DNA of 64,000 nt from Methylobacterium marchantiae (GTDB taxonomy: Bacteria > Pseudomonadota > Alphaproteobacteria > Rhizobiales > Beijerinckiaceae). The translations under genes and the position numbers were made by a program. This document shows, piece after piece, positions 37,510-46,924 of the stretch. The notes beneath the pieces are model-generated. The model was not told the DNA's origin and made no database searches. It was given only the letters and a program-made list of their open reading frames with translations. Numbering within the stretch: the first letter of the stretch is position 1; each line of letters starts with the position of its first letter. The DNA is taken from NCBI RefSeq assembly GCF_022179405.1, contig NZ_BPQT01000020.1, positions 62,001-126,000 on the forward strand, in the 5' to 3' direction.

Positions 37510-38289
37510 ATGTCGTCAGAGCTTCCGCCGACCCGGGTTCGAGCACCGGCCGCCGCCCTCGGGCCGAGCGCGAACTTTCTGCTGATCGCCCTGATCTTCC
37601 TCGGGAGCGGCCTCGCCATCGGCACCGGCGTGGCCGACGGCTCGGGTGCGGCCTTCGTCTTCGTGATGGCGGGATGGCTCCTCGGCCTGTGCCTCCACGA
37701 ATTCGCCCATGCCTTCGTCGCCTGGAAGGGAGGCGATGCGGAGATCCCGCAGACCGGCTACCTCACCCTGGATCCGCGCCTCTACGCCGATGCGCTCTCG
37801 ACCATCGTGCTGCCGCTGCTGTTCACGATCCTCGGCGGGATCGGGTTTCCGGGTGGAAGCGTGCTCGTCAACACCCACCTGCTGCGCGGCAAGGCCTGGA
37901 TCTCCGCCGTGGCGGCGGCGGGCCCGGCGATGAACGGAATCGTCCTCCTCGTTATCGCGCTGCTGTATCGCCTCGCCGGGGAGGAATCCGATACGCTCCG
38001 GGCGGTGCTCGCCGTGTCCGCCCTGTTCCAGGGCACGGCCATCCTCCTCAACCTCATGCCGCTGCCGGGCCTCGACGGGTACGGGATTCTTCGGCCCTGG
38101 CTGCCCGCTTCCCTACGTCGGTTCGCCGACCAGGCGGCCCTGCACGTCAACCTGGTCCTGGCGGGCCTCTTCCTGTTCTCCAGCACGTTCGGCCCGGCGG
38201 TGTTCCGTGCGAGCCTCGCGATCATCGGCCTCCTCGGTATCGAGATGGCCGATGCCCGCATCGGCTACGGGCTGATCCGACTCTGGTAG
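37510..38289 (+). CDS. Site-2 protease family (M50) membrane metalloprotease
   Basis: This 259-residue protein has about six membrane helices. The zinc motif HEFAH lies in GLCLHEFAHAFVAWKGGD. The third ligand is the Asp of LMPLPGLDGYGIL, matching the NPxPPLDG pattern. Such Rip1/SpoIVFB-like enzymes cut within the membrane; many short ones have no known substrate. The start ATG 37510 gives the usual short lead. An upstream in-frame ATG at 37409 would add a basic extension of 34 residues and is less likely. Confidence 0.87.
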   Translation: MSSELPPTRVRAPAAALGPSANFLLIALIFLGSGLAIGTGVADGSGAAFVFVMAGWLLGLCLHEFAHAFVAWKGGDAEIPQTGYLTLDPRLYADALSTIVLPLLFTILGGIGFPGGSVLVNTHLLRGKAWISAVAAAGPAMNGIVLLVIALLYRLAGEESDTLRAVLAVSALFQGTAILLNLMPLPGLDGYGILRPWLPASLRRFADQAALHVNLVLAGLFLFSSTFGPAVFRASLAIIGLLGIEMADARIGYGLIRLW

Positions 38290-38385
38290 GATGCGTCGGG
38301 GACGGCCTCTCGGATTGGGCGCCTCGACCCGGCTTCCATCCGGGCCTATGTGGCGGGGAGGGCGGCACGGCCCTCGGAGACCGCC

Positions 38386-38640
38386 ATGGCCCTCAAGACG
38401 ACCTTCGTGGTCCAGACCTTCGTGATCAAGCGCAAGCGCCTCGTGCCCGGCGACCGCGAGGTCGCGCCCACCGAGAGCGGCGCCTTGAAGAAGGCGGAGG
38501 CCATGGCCGGGCGCCTGCCCGGTACCGCCGCGCTGAAGGTGGTGGCCGATGACGAGACCGGCGAACTCGAGAGCGCGACGATCCTCTGCCAGTTCGGCGA
38601 GGTCCCTGATGATTTCGCCGAGAGTCTCGTCGGCGGCTGA
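38386..38640 (+). CDS. Small conserved protein of unknown function
   Basis: This 84-residue protein begins MALKTTFVVQTFVIKRKRLV and has a regular alpha/beta look, with an acidic C-terminus (DDETGELESATILCQFGEVP). I recognise no family. GC content and codon use match the neighbours, and it ends just before a dispersed repeat. An upstream in-frame ATG (38350) is possible but gives an unstructured arginine-rich lead. Confidence 0.6.
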   Translation: MALKTTFVVQTFVIKRKRLVPGDREVAPTESGALKKAEAMAGRLPGTAALKVVADDETGELESATILCQFGEVPDDFAESLVGG

Positions 38641-38650
38641 GAGCGTATTA

Positions 38651-38835
38651 GAGTTGTTTTTCCAAGGCTCTACCTCATCCTGAGGCGCCGCGCAGCGGCC
38701 TCGAAGGAGGCTTCCAGGGATCGCTCTGGTGTCTGGAGGGCTCCTTCGAGGCCCTTTGCTCATGCAAAGGGCGCCTCAGGATGAGGTGGTCGGGTGGGAT
38801 TACCTACTTCGGCACGAGCATCCGCTGAAAAGTCC
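38651..38835 (+). repeat. Dispersed palindromic repeat, copy C
   Basis: The core palindrome is 38673-38786, in the opposite orientation to copies A and B. It is preceded by GAGTTGTTTTTCCAAGGCTC, which also precedes copy D. Its right flank ACTTCGGCACGAGCATCCGC matches copy D, but the terminal inverted repeat there is decayed (CTGAAAAGT). It starts 11 bases after the stop of the small gene and lies between convergent genes. Confidence 0.85.
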
Positions 38836-38847
38836 GATCAGACGCGT

Positions 38848-39486
38848 TCAGTCGAACGGGCCGAGAATCCGTTCGAGCCGCATCCGGGTGATGAGGGCGA
38901 TCTCGGCCAGGGCAGCGTCGCGCTCGACGTCGCGCGGATTGGCGAGCCGTCGTTCGAACTCCGCGAGGATGGCGTCCTTGGTTCGCCCGCGCACAGCGAT
39001 GATGAAGGGAAACCCGAATGTCGCGCGATAGGCGGCGTTGAGCCGGGCGAACCGGTCGAAATCCGCCTCCGTCATCCGGTCGAGCCCGGCGCTGCCCTGT
39101 TCGGCGGAGGAATGCGCCGTCATCTGCCGTGCCCTCGCCTCGGCTCCGGCGAGTTCGGGATGGGCGTTGAGGAAGGCGAGGACGTACCGCGAAGGGGCGG
39201 CCCGCACCACCGCCATCATCGCGGCATGGAGGGCGGCCGGAGAGGCGAAGGGCCGCGCGCTCGCCGCGCGCTCGGCGACCCAGGGCGAGTTTTCGAACAC
39301 GCCGCCGAAGGTCGTCACGAAATCCTGCCGCGACAACGCGTTCACGGCATCCATGTCCGGCAAGGCCACCTCGTTCCTGCGCTCGACGATCCATTGCACG
39401 ATCGGCGTCGAACCCGGCGCCATCATGGAGCCCGGACCCATGAGAGCCAGCCCGATCAGCAGGGCCGCCCCTGTCGGCGGCGGCAT
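38848..39486 (-). CDS. uraD: OHCU decarboxylase (ureide pathway), with N-terminal extension
   Basis: UraD decarboxylates 2-oxo-4-hydroxy-4-carboxy-5-ureidoimidazoline to (S)-allantoin after uric acid oxidation. The core begins at about residue 45 (MDAVNALSRQDFVTTFGGVF) with ENSPWVAERA, FLNAHPELAG carrying the catalytic His region, and FGFPFIIAVRGRTKDAIL. The first 44 residues are extra and contain a hydrophobic run (GAALLIGLALMGPGSMMA) unusual for the family. It could be a signal or a mis-set start; Met45 at 39354 is an internal alternative. The ATG is three bases after the uraH stop. Confidence 0.85.
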   Translation of the reverse strand: MPPPTGAALLIGLALMGPGSMMAPGSTPIVQWIVERRNEVALPDMDAVNALSRQDFVTTFGGVFENSPWVAERAASARPFASPAALHAAMMAVVRAAPSRYVLAFLNAHPELAGAEARARQMTAHSSAEQGSAGLDRMTEADFDRFARLNAAYRATFGFPFIIAVRGRTKDAILAEFERRLANPRDVERDAALAEIALITRMRLERILGPFD

Positions 39487-39489
39487 CGC

Positions 39490-39939
39490 TCAGCTGCCGC
39501 GATAGGTCGAGTAGCTCCAGGGCGTCGTCAGCAGCGGCACGTGGTAATGCGCCTTCGCGTCCGCGATGGAGAACTGGATCGGCACCAGGTCGAGGAAGGG
39601 GGGATCGCTCTGGGGCACGCCCTTCGCCTGGAAGTAGTCGCCCACATGGAAGACGAACTGATAGCGCCCGGCCTTCAGCGCGTCGCCGGCGAGAACGGGC
39701 TTGTCGGTCCTGCCGTCGGCGTTCGTCGTCATCTGCGTCACGAGACGGTACGCGCCGTTCTCGGACACGTAGAAATCAATCTTCATCCCGCCGGCCGGCT
39801 TGCCGCTCAGCGTATCGAGAACGTGGGTCGAGAGCCGTCCGCCCTCGTCCGCCAAGGCTCCGGTCGCCGGAAGCAGCGAGGCGGCGGCCAGGCCCAGTGC
39901 CGCTGCGAGCATCACGCGTCGCGATCCGTCGAAGCCCAT
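39490..39939 (-). CDS. uraH: 5-hydroxyisourate hydrolase, exported (transthyretin-like)
   Basis: UraH hydrolyses 5-hydroxyisourate, the product of urate oxidation, to OHCU, the UraD substrate. The 149-residue protein has a signal peptide (VMLAAALGLAAASLLPATGALA). The transthyretin-like fold follows: LSTHVLDTLSGKPA with the active-site His, VGDYFQAKG, FHVG and the C-terminal YRGS. The fold and both family ends are intact. AAGGAA precedes ATG 39939. Export means the reaction would be in the periplasm. It is coupled to uraD; no urate oxidase is seen here. Confidence 0.9.
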   Translation of the reverse strand: MGFDGSRRVMLAAALGLAAASLLPATGALADEGGRLSTHVLDTLSGKPAGGMKIDFYVSENGAYRLVTQMTTNADGRTDKPVLAGDALKAGRYQFVFHVGDYFQAKGVPQSDPPFLDLVPIQFSIADAKAHYHVPLLTTPWSYSTYRGS

Positions 39940-40090
39940 GGTTCGTTCCTTGCCCGAAGGATACCGGGCGTCGCCCGGACCGACTCGTCGGTCGGCAGAC
40001 GATCGGCTGCAGAATACGTGCCTGACGGCAAATCCCGCAGCGGAAAATTCCGAAGCGACAATCGTCGCGATGACGTCTCGCCACATGAGA

Positions 40091-40122
40091 AAGCCCCGCA
40101 ACGATCGATTGCGGGGCTTCTT
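40091..40122 (-). terminator. Rho-independent terminator after the glycine-rich gene
   Basis: A perfect stem, AAGCCCCGCAA with TTGCGGGGCTT around CGATCGA, lies 42 bases beyond the stop of the glycine-rich protein gene in its own direction (minus) and is followed by TTCTC. The symmetric arms allow weak action on the other strand too. Confidence 0.75.
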
Positions 40123-40163
40123 CGTGGACCCTGCTTCAGCCGAAATCGCGCTTTTGGGACGCG

Positions 40164-40916
40164 TTACTGCGGACAGCGGTGACGCAGGCCGTCATTGCCG
40201 AGATAGGTGCCCGACCGCTGATCGTAGGAACGGAAACGCCGGATGCAGTAGGCCACGTCCTGGTCCGACCCCCCGACATCCTGCTGAACCTCTACCGCGC
40301 CGCCGTAATAGGCCGGCGCGTAGCCGCCGCGGTAATAGCCGCCATCGTAGTAATCGTTGCCGTAATAGCCGCTGCCGTAGCCGTAGCCGAGACCGGCGCC
40401 CGCGAGGCCCAGACCCAATCCGAGGCCGAGACCGCCGTAACCGTATCCCCGGCCGTAGCCGCGGTTGTAGCCGTAGCCGCCGCGATTGAACCCGCCGCCC
40501 CGGCCATAGCCGCCACCGACGATCGGGCCGCGGCCGACGCCGCCTTGTCCTACGCCCTGCCCACGTCCATCGCCCCAGCCTCCCCGGCCAGCACCACCCG
40601 CGGCGAGTCCGCCGCCACCGATGCCGCCATCGCCGCGGTTCATGCCGCCACCGCCCCAGCCTCGCCCACCGCCGCCTGCAGCGGCGAGCCCTGCGCCACC
40701 AGCACCGCCGCGGCTCATGCCGCCACCGCCACCGCCCCAGCCTCGGCCACCGCCACCCGCAGCGGCGAGGCCACCGCCACCACCACCGCCAGCGCTCATG
40801 CCGCCTCCACCACCGCCGCCTCCACCCCAGCCGCCGCCTTCACGGGCATCGGCCGTGGCCGGTAGGAACGCGACCGCGCCGAGCAGCGCGGCGGAGGCAA
40901 GAATGATCTTGTTCAT
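40164..40916 (-). CDS. Secreted glycine-rich protein with BA14K-like C-terminus
   Basis: This 250-residue protein has a signal peptide (MNKIILASAALLGAVAFLPA, ending TADA). About 130 residues of Gly-rich repeats follow (GGGGRGWGGGGGMSRGG-like units repeated at least twice, with LAAAGGGGRGWGGGG copies), then Gly/Tyr stretches (GYGRGYGYGGLG). The C-terminal VAYCIRRFRSYDQRSGTYLG plus RHRCP matches the BA14K lectin-like motif of Rhizobiales, with its two cysteines. It probably sits at the cell surface. The repeat region may vary in copy number between strains. ATG 40916 is chosen at the signal peptide. Confidence 0.82.
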   Translation of the reverse strand: MNKIILASAALLGAVAFLPATADAREGGGWGGGGGGGGGMSAGGGGGGGLAAAGGGGRGWGGGGGGMSRGGAGGAGLAAAGGGGRGWGGGGMNRGDGGIGGGGLAAGGAGRGGWGDGRGQGVGQGGVGRGPIVGGGYGRGGGFNRGGYGYNRGYGRGYGYGGLGLGLGLGLAGAGLGYGYGSGYYGNDYYDGGYYRGGYAPAYYGGAVEVQQDVGGSDQDVAYCIRRFRSYDQRSGTYLGNDGLRHRCPQ

Positions 40917-41191
40917 GGAACACCAGCCGGGTTGTCTTCGGGACATTATGACTGGCAACGCGCAGCTATTCGAGAAGGCTCCATCAAGTCTGTTGGTTTG
41001 AATATCGAAGATGCCGGCTCGATCATTGTCGATTTCCGGGGATTAAAACCGTATGTTCGACAATGGCACCGAACACGCGGGCATCTGGGGCGGTCGAGCG
41101 CCGCCGGAAAGGAAACGGAACCTCCTTTCAGCCGCGCGGGGATGTTCGCCGTCGAGATTGACAAAGCGGGCGCGAGCGCAGACCTTCGAAT
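40917..41191. other. Gene-free spacer before the TPP riboswitch
   Basis: These 275 bases separate the start of the glycine-rich gene from the thiC leader. They are less GC-rich than the genes, as expected for divergent promoters, but I see no convincing -35/-10 pair, repeat or small gene. Confidence 0.4.
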
Positions 41192-41285
41192 CGTTCCGAG
41201 GGGGGCCCCATGAAGGGGCTGAGATTGGGCTTAAGCCCTGACCCTTGAACCTGATCCGGCTCATACCGGCGGAGGGACGGGAACT
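41192..41285 (+). promoter_or_regulatory. TPP riboswitch (THI element)
   Basis: The conserved thi-box is plain: GGGGCTGAGATTGGG near 41215-41229, then ACCCTTGAACCTGATCCGG (41240-41258), and CTCATACCGGCGGAGGGA. The outer P1 stem pairs GTTCC (41193) with GGGAAC (to 41284). It binds thiamin pyrophosphate and lowers expression of thiC, which starts 82 bases downstream. The CAGGAG ribosome site at about 41352 is the likely point of control, since no T-run terminator is visible. The spacer offers CTCC that could pair with GGAG. Confidence 0.95.
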
Positions 41286-41318
41286 TTTGTCCGGGTGCAG
41301 AGGCGCCCGTCGTCCTGA

Positions 41319-43274
<1,956 letters not shown>

Positions 43275-43306
43275 CGGCGGCGCGAAGCCGATCGAGCCGG
43301 GCGTCG

Positions 43307-43870
43307 TCAGGCGCTCGGCTCGGCGCATGTGTCCGTCATCGGGTCCGCCTTCGGAGCCATGACGGAAAGCCGATGCGTGGTGTCGGCGCGATACACGTCA
43401 TGGAGCGTCGTCAGGATGAGCTCCGCCACGGATGCGAGGTCCGGCGGGGTGCCGATCGCGACCTCCCGGGAGTAATTCTCGGCCGGTCTGGCACGGGTGA
43501 AGCCGAGGCCGAGGAGGGTGGTCAGGGAGTCCGGCGACAGGCCGAGCTCCACTGGGTCCTCGGGCCGGTAGCGAAAGGCGCCCGACGAGGCCTCGCACCG
43601 CATCTTCGTGTCGTTGTCGAAGAAGATGCATTGCACGTAGCTCTGCGGGCTGTGCTGCAACGCTACGATGATGAAGCGGTCGCGGGATGTGGTGACCGGC
43701 CCGCGCTGATGGATGCGCTCGAGACGCGTGAGGATCGCACAGCGATGCCGGTCGATGAAGGCCGTGCGCGATGATGCGGCGGACGCCTCATGAGACGATT
43801 GCGCGAGGATGATGCCGAGGGCGGCAATGCACCGGATCCCCGCCGCGCGCGTCCCGTTTCCCGTCGTCAT
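43307..43870 (-). CDS. Secreted protein of unknown function
   Basis: This 187-residue protein has a signal-like N-terminus (GIRCIAALGIILAQSSHEASA). The mature part includes RDRFIIVALQHSPQSYVQCI, FDNDTKMRCEASSGAFRYRP and LGLSPDSLTTLLGLGFTRAR. This pattern faintly recalls TY-Chap-type domains (YVQ..., then EASS, then L..LGF), but I would not name it. Two cysteines in the mature part could form a disulphide. ATG 43870 was chosen to keep the signal. It is convergent with thiC. Confidence 0.6.
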   Translation of the reverse strand: MTTGNGTRAAGIRCIAALGIILAQSSHEASAASSRTAFIDRHRCAILTRLERIHQRGPVTTSRDRFIIVALQHSPQSYVQCIFFDNDTKMRCEASSGAFRYRPEDPVELGLSPDSLTTLLGLGFTRARPAENYSREVAIGTPPDLASVAELILTTLHDVYRADTTHRLSVMAPKADPMTDTCAEPSA

Positions 43871-43960
43871 CCCGCGTCGTTCCCCTCGACAGCCCGCCCT
43901 ATGGCGGTTGTCTATGGAACGGCCATGCAATTCAAGACTGTATCGTCAGGGTGGCGGGTG

Positions 43961-44866
43961 TCAGACCTGCCGGTCGACGAATGCCCGCATCAGGAGATGC
44001 GCGATCGCCATCGGCGGCGGTACGGTGAGGCCGTCGCCATGCGTGCCGGCGATCATCGCCGAGACCTCGTCGCGGGAGAACCAGCGGGCATCGGCGAGTT
44101 CGTTCGGATCGATGGTGATGGTCTCGTCCAGCGCCTCGGCCACGCAGCCGATCATCAGCGAGGACGGGAACGGCCAGGGTTGCGAGGCGTGATAGGTCAC
44201 CGCGCCGACAGGCAGGCCGACCTCCTCGAAGGTCTCGCGGCGGACCGCGTCCTCGATGGTCTCGCCGGGTTCGAGGAAGCCCGCGAGGCAGGAATACATC
44301 CCCTCCTTGAAGCGCGGCGAGCGCCCGAGCAGGCAGGAATCGCCACGGGCGATCAGCATGATGACCACCGGGTCGACGCGCGGGAAGTGATGCGCTTCGC
44401 AACTCGGGCATTCGCGGCGGAACCCGCCGGCGGCGAAGCGGGTCGCCGTTCCGCAATTGGCGCAGAAGCCGTGGTGGGCATGCCAGGCCAGGATCGATTT
44501 CGCCGTGGCGAGGAGGCCGAGCTCATGCGCTGCCACCGCGTTCTCGGCGGCGAGGCTGCGCAGGTCGGTGGTCCGGCAGTCCGGGGCGGATTCGTAGGCC
44601 TCGGCGGCCTCCGGGGCGATGGCGCAGGCGAAGACCGGGGCACCGTCGAGGCGCCCGAGGAAGAGCGTGAGGTCGCCGTGGCATGCGCTCGCGGCTAGAT
44701 CGGCCGTCAGCAGCGCGGAATCGCCGGCCAGGACGACGCGGTCGCCGGCCATGAGCACGATCCGCGAATCCGGCGCGTCGAATGTCGGCACGGCGTCGAT
44801 GCTCTCGGCCGAGTGGCGGATGAGCCGGCTTTCCGCATAGCCGAGGCCGTCGAGGCGGGCCCTCAT
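43961..44866 (-). CDS. nudC: NAD(+) diphosphatase / NADH pyrophosphatase
   Basis: NudC hydrolyses NADH to NMNH and AMP and, in other bacteria, removes NAD caps from RNA. The 301-residue protein has an N-terminal domain and a zinc ribbon (FCANCG, then ECPSC). The Nudix box is GFLEPGETIEDAVRRETFEE plus VGL. The family-specific SQPWPFPSS array follows about 15 residues later. Its ATG overlaps the stop of the upstream HIT gene (TGATG), so they are translationally coupled. Confidence 0.94.
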   Translation of the reverse strand: MRARLDGLGYAESRLIRHSAESIDAVPTFDAPDSRIVLMAGDRVVLAGDSALLTADLAASACHGDLTLFLGRLDGAPVFACAIAPEAAEAYESAPDCRTTDLRSLAAENAVAAHELGLLATAKSILAWHAHHGFCANCGTATRFAAGGFRRECPSCEAHHFPRVDPVVIMLIARGDSCLLGRSPRFKEGMYSCLAGFLEPGETIEDAVRRETFEEVGLPVGAVTYHASQPWPFPSSLMIGCVAEALDETITIDPNELADARWFSRDEVSAMIAGTHGDGLTVPPPMAIAHLLMRAFVDRQV

Positions 44867-45282
44867 CAGGCCGCCGCGAACAGGGCGCCGAGGCGCTCGA
44901 TCATCTGGGCGCGGGCATGAAGCGGGTAGGGCTGGCTCGTGCCGACGCCCCAGACCGGTTTGGGCCAGGCCGGGTCCGACAGGAAGCGCCCGATCACGTG
45001 GACGTGGAGCTGCGGCACGACGTTGCCGAGAGCCGCGACGTTGACCTTGTCGGGCTTGGCGAAGGCCAGCATCACGCCGGTGGCGATCCTGATCTCGTCC
45101 ATCAGCGCATGGGATTCCTCGGCCGGCAGGTCGGTGAGCTCGCTCGCGCCGGCGCGCCGCGGCACCAGGATCAGCCAGGGAAACCGGGCATCGTCCATCA
45201 GCAGGACGCTGCACAGGGCGAGGTCGCCCACCGGCACGGTGTCGGCGGCGAGGCGCGGGTCGAGGGTGAATTCGTCTGTCAT
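44866..45282 (-). CDS. HIT-domain nucleotide hydrolase
   Basis: This 138-residue HIT protein has the active-site motif VVPQLHVHVIGRF, where the first histidine of HxHxH is Gln, as in a known subgroup. WLILVPRRAGASELTDL lies in the nucleotide-binding sheet. HIT enzymes cleave AMP or nucleotides from nucleoside phosphoramidates or dinucleotides. Coupling with nudC suggests nucleotide housekeeping. The length is slightly above the typical 110-120. Confidence 0.88.
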   Translation of the reverse strand: MTDEFTLDPRLAADTVPVGDLALCSVLLMDDARFPWLILVPRRAGASELTDLPAEESHALMDEIRIATGVMLAFAKPDKVNVAALGNVVPQLHVHVIGRFLSDPAWPKPVWGVGTSQPYPLHARAQMIERLGALFAAA

Positions 45283-45341
45283 CGCCGCTCAAGCTGGGAT
45301 GCGTCGGGAAGGCCGAGTTCTCGCCGGTTCGGGCTCGTAAG

Positions 45342-46748
45342 TCACGCGGGCGCGGGCCGCTCGGTGTCGAGGAAGCGGAACAGGGCCGGCGCGTTGGCAT
45401 GCGCCACGTTGAACCGCAGCCAAGGGGTCGGCTCCTGATCGGCGCGGAACAGGTGTCCGGGAGCGAGCATGATGCCCTTGGCGGCGGCCCTTTGCGCGAG
45501 GCCGGCCGTGTCCGGATCGCCGCCGAAGCCGGCCCAGAGGAAGAGCCCGTTGGCGGGACGGTGGAACAGCGACAGGCCCACCGAGAGCAGGGCGTCGGCC
45601 ACGATCTTCTGCTCGGCGGCGAGTTTTTCGCGGAGCCGCGCGATGTGCAGCCGATACTGGCCTTCGGTCAGGATCGAGTGGACGATGCTCTCGGAAATCT
45701 CGGAGCTGGTGAGGCTCGCCGCCATCTTCATGTGGAGGAGACGGCGCGCATTCTCGGGGCTGCAGGCGAGGTAGCCGACCCGCAGCGAGGGCGAGATGGT
45801 CTTCGAGAAGCTGCTGATGTGGATGACGCGCCCGAGCTGGTCGAGGCTGGCGATGCTGGGCGCCGTCTCCTCGACGAAGCTCGCATAGATGTCGTCCTCG
45901 ACGATCTGGAAGTCGTGCCGCTCGGCGATGCGCAGGATCTGGTAGGCGGTGGCCGGCGAGCAGGAGGTGCCGGTCGGGTTGTGGAAATTGGTGTTGGTGA
46001 AGAACAGCTTCGGCTTGTGCCGCTCCGCCAGTGCCTGGAGCGCCGCGACCGAGGGGCCCTGGAGGGTGCGCTCGACGCCGACGATCGTCACCCCCATGGC
46101 ATGGAGCGAGGGGTAGAGGTTACAATAGCCGGGATCGTCCACGAAGGCGACGTCGCCCGGCTGCAGGAAGGTCCGCATGGTCAGGTCGAGGGCCTGGCTT
46201 GCCCCGTGCGTGAGCAGGATCTGGTCCGGATCGCAGTCGATGTTGCGCTGCGCGAGGAGGAGCTGGATCGCACGGCGCAAGGGGGCGTAGCCGAGCGGGT
46301 GCCCGTAGCGCGAGACGAGCCGGTCGGGCCGCCGCGCCAGCGCCGACAGGGCCTGCTTGATGCCGTCGGCGAACAGGTGGCTGTCGGGGAGCCAGCCGCA
46401 GCCGGCCTTGATGGCGAAGGTGTCCTCTTCGTAGACGCGCTGGAGCAGCCAGCCGGAATCCACCGAGATCTGAACCGGCTTGCGGCGCGGGACGACGGCC
46501 TTGCGATCGAGGATCCGGGCCGAGACGAAGTATCCGCTGGCGCGACGGGCTTCGAGCAGGCCGTCGGCCACGAGCCGGTTATAGGCGTTCGACACGGTCA
46601 GCGTGCTGACGCCGCACTGGACGGCGAGCTTGCGCACGGAGGGCAGGCGGGCGCCCGGCGCGACGCTTCCGCTGCGGATACGCTCGGAGAACGCCTCGAC
46701 CAGCTGGGTCACGAGGGGCGCGGTGCTGGCGGGATCGAGACTGATCAT
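45342..46748 (-). CDS. MocR-type regulator (GntR HTH plus aminotransferase domain)
   Basis: This 468-residue regulator has an N-terminal GntR winged helix (LPSVRKLAVQCGVSTLTVSN, residues about 35-80). A fold-type I aminotransferase domain follows, with the PLP lysine in SSFSKTISPSLRVGY and NFHNPTGTSCSP as cofactor pocket. MocR proteins sense PLP or an amino substrate and usually control the gene next door. Here that is the divergent omega-aminotransferase. Start ATG 46748 sits at the usual distance from the HTH. Confidence 0.92.
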   Translation of the reverse strand: MISLDPASTAPLVTQLVEAFSERIRSGSVAPGARLPSVRKLAVQCGVSTLTVSNAYNRLVADGLLEARRASGYFVSARILDRKAVVPRRKPVQISVDSGWLLQRVYEEDTFAIKAGCGWLPDSHLFADGIKQALSALARRPDRLVSRYGHPLGYAPLRRAIQLLLAQRNIDCDPDQILLTHGASQALDLTMRTFLQPGDVAFVDDPGYCNLYPSLHAMGVTIVGVERTLQGPSVAALQALAERHKPKLFFTNTNFHNPTGTSCSPATAYQILRIAERHDFQIVEDDIYASFVEETAPSIASLDQLGRVIHISSFSKTISPSLRVGYLACSPENARRLLHMKMAASLTSSEISESIVHSILTEGQYRLHIARLREKLAAEQKIVADALLSVGLSLFHRPANGLFLWAGFGGDPDTAGLAQRAAAKGIMLAPGHLFRADQEPTPWLRFNVAHANAPALFRFLDTERPAPA

Positions 46749-46799
46749 GGACGGTCCCGGGTGGAGCGACGACGACGTCGGCGGCCTGAGATGGCCCGA

Positions 46800-46848
46800 C
46801 TGTACATGCGGGTGAACAGATACAGCTGCGTGCGCCAACTCGCCAACT
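46800..46848. promoter_or_regulatory. Candidate MocR operator between regulator and aminotransferase
   Basis: The 176-base divergent spacer holds an inverted repeat CTGTA (46800-46804)/TACAG (46821-46825) with arm starts 21 bases apart. Immediately after it is a perfect tandem repeat of CGCCAACT (46833-46840 and 46841-46848). MocR regulators often bind paired direct repeats overlapping the target promoter. Function is inferred from position and form. Confidence 0.45.
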
Positions 46849-46924
46849 GTCGATAGGCGGTTCATCCCCGCCGGGCGATAACGCACCGGGCGGGATCGCC
46901 CATCGCGGACCGGCGGAGTGCCAC

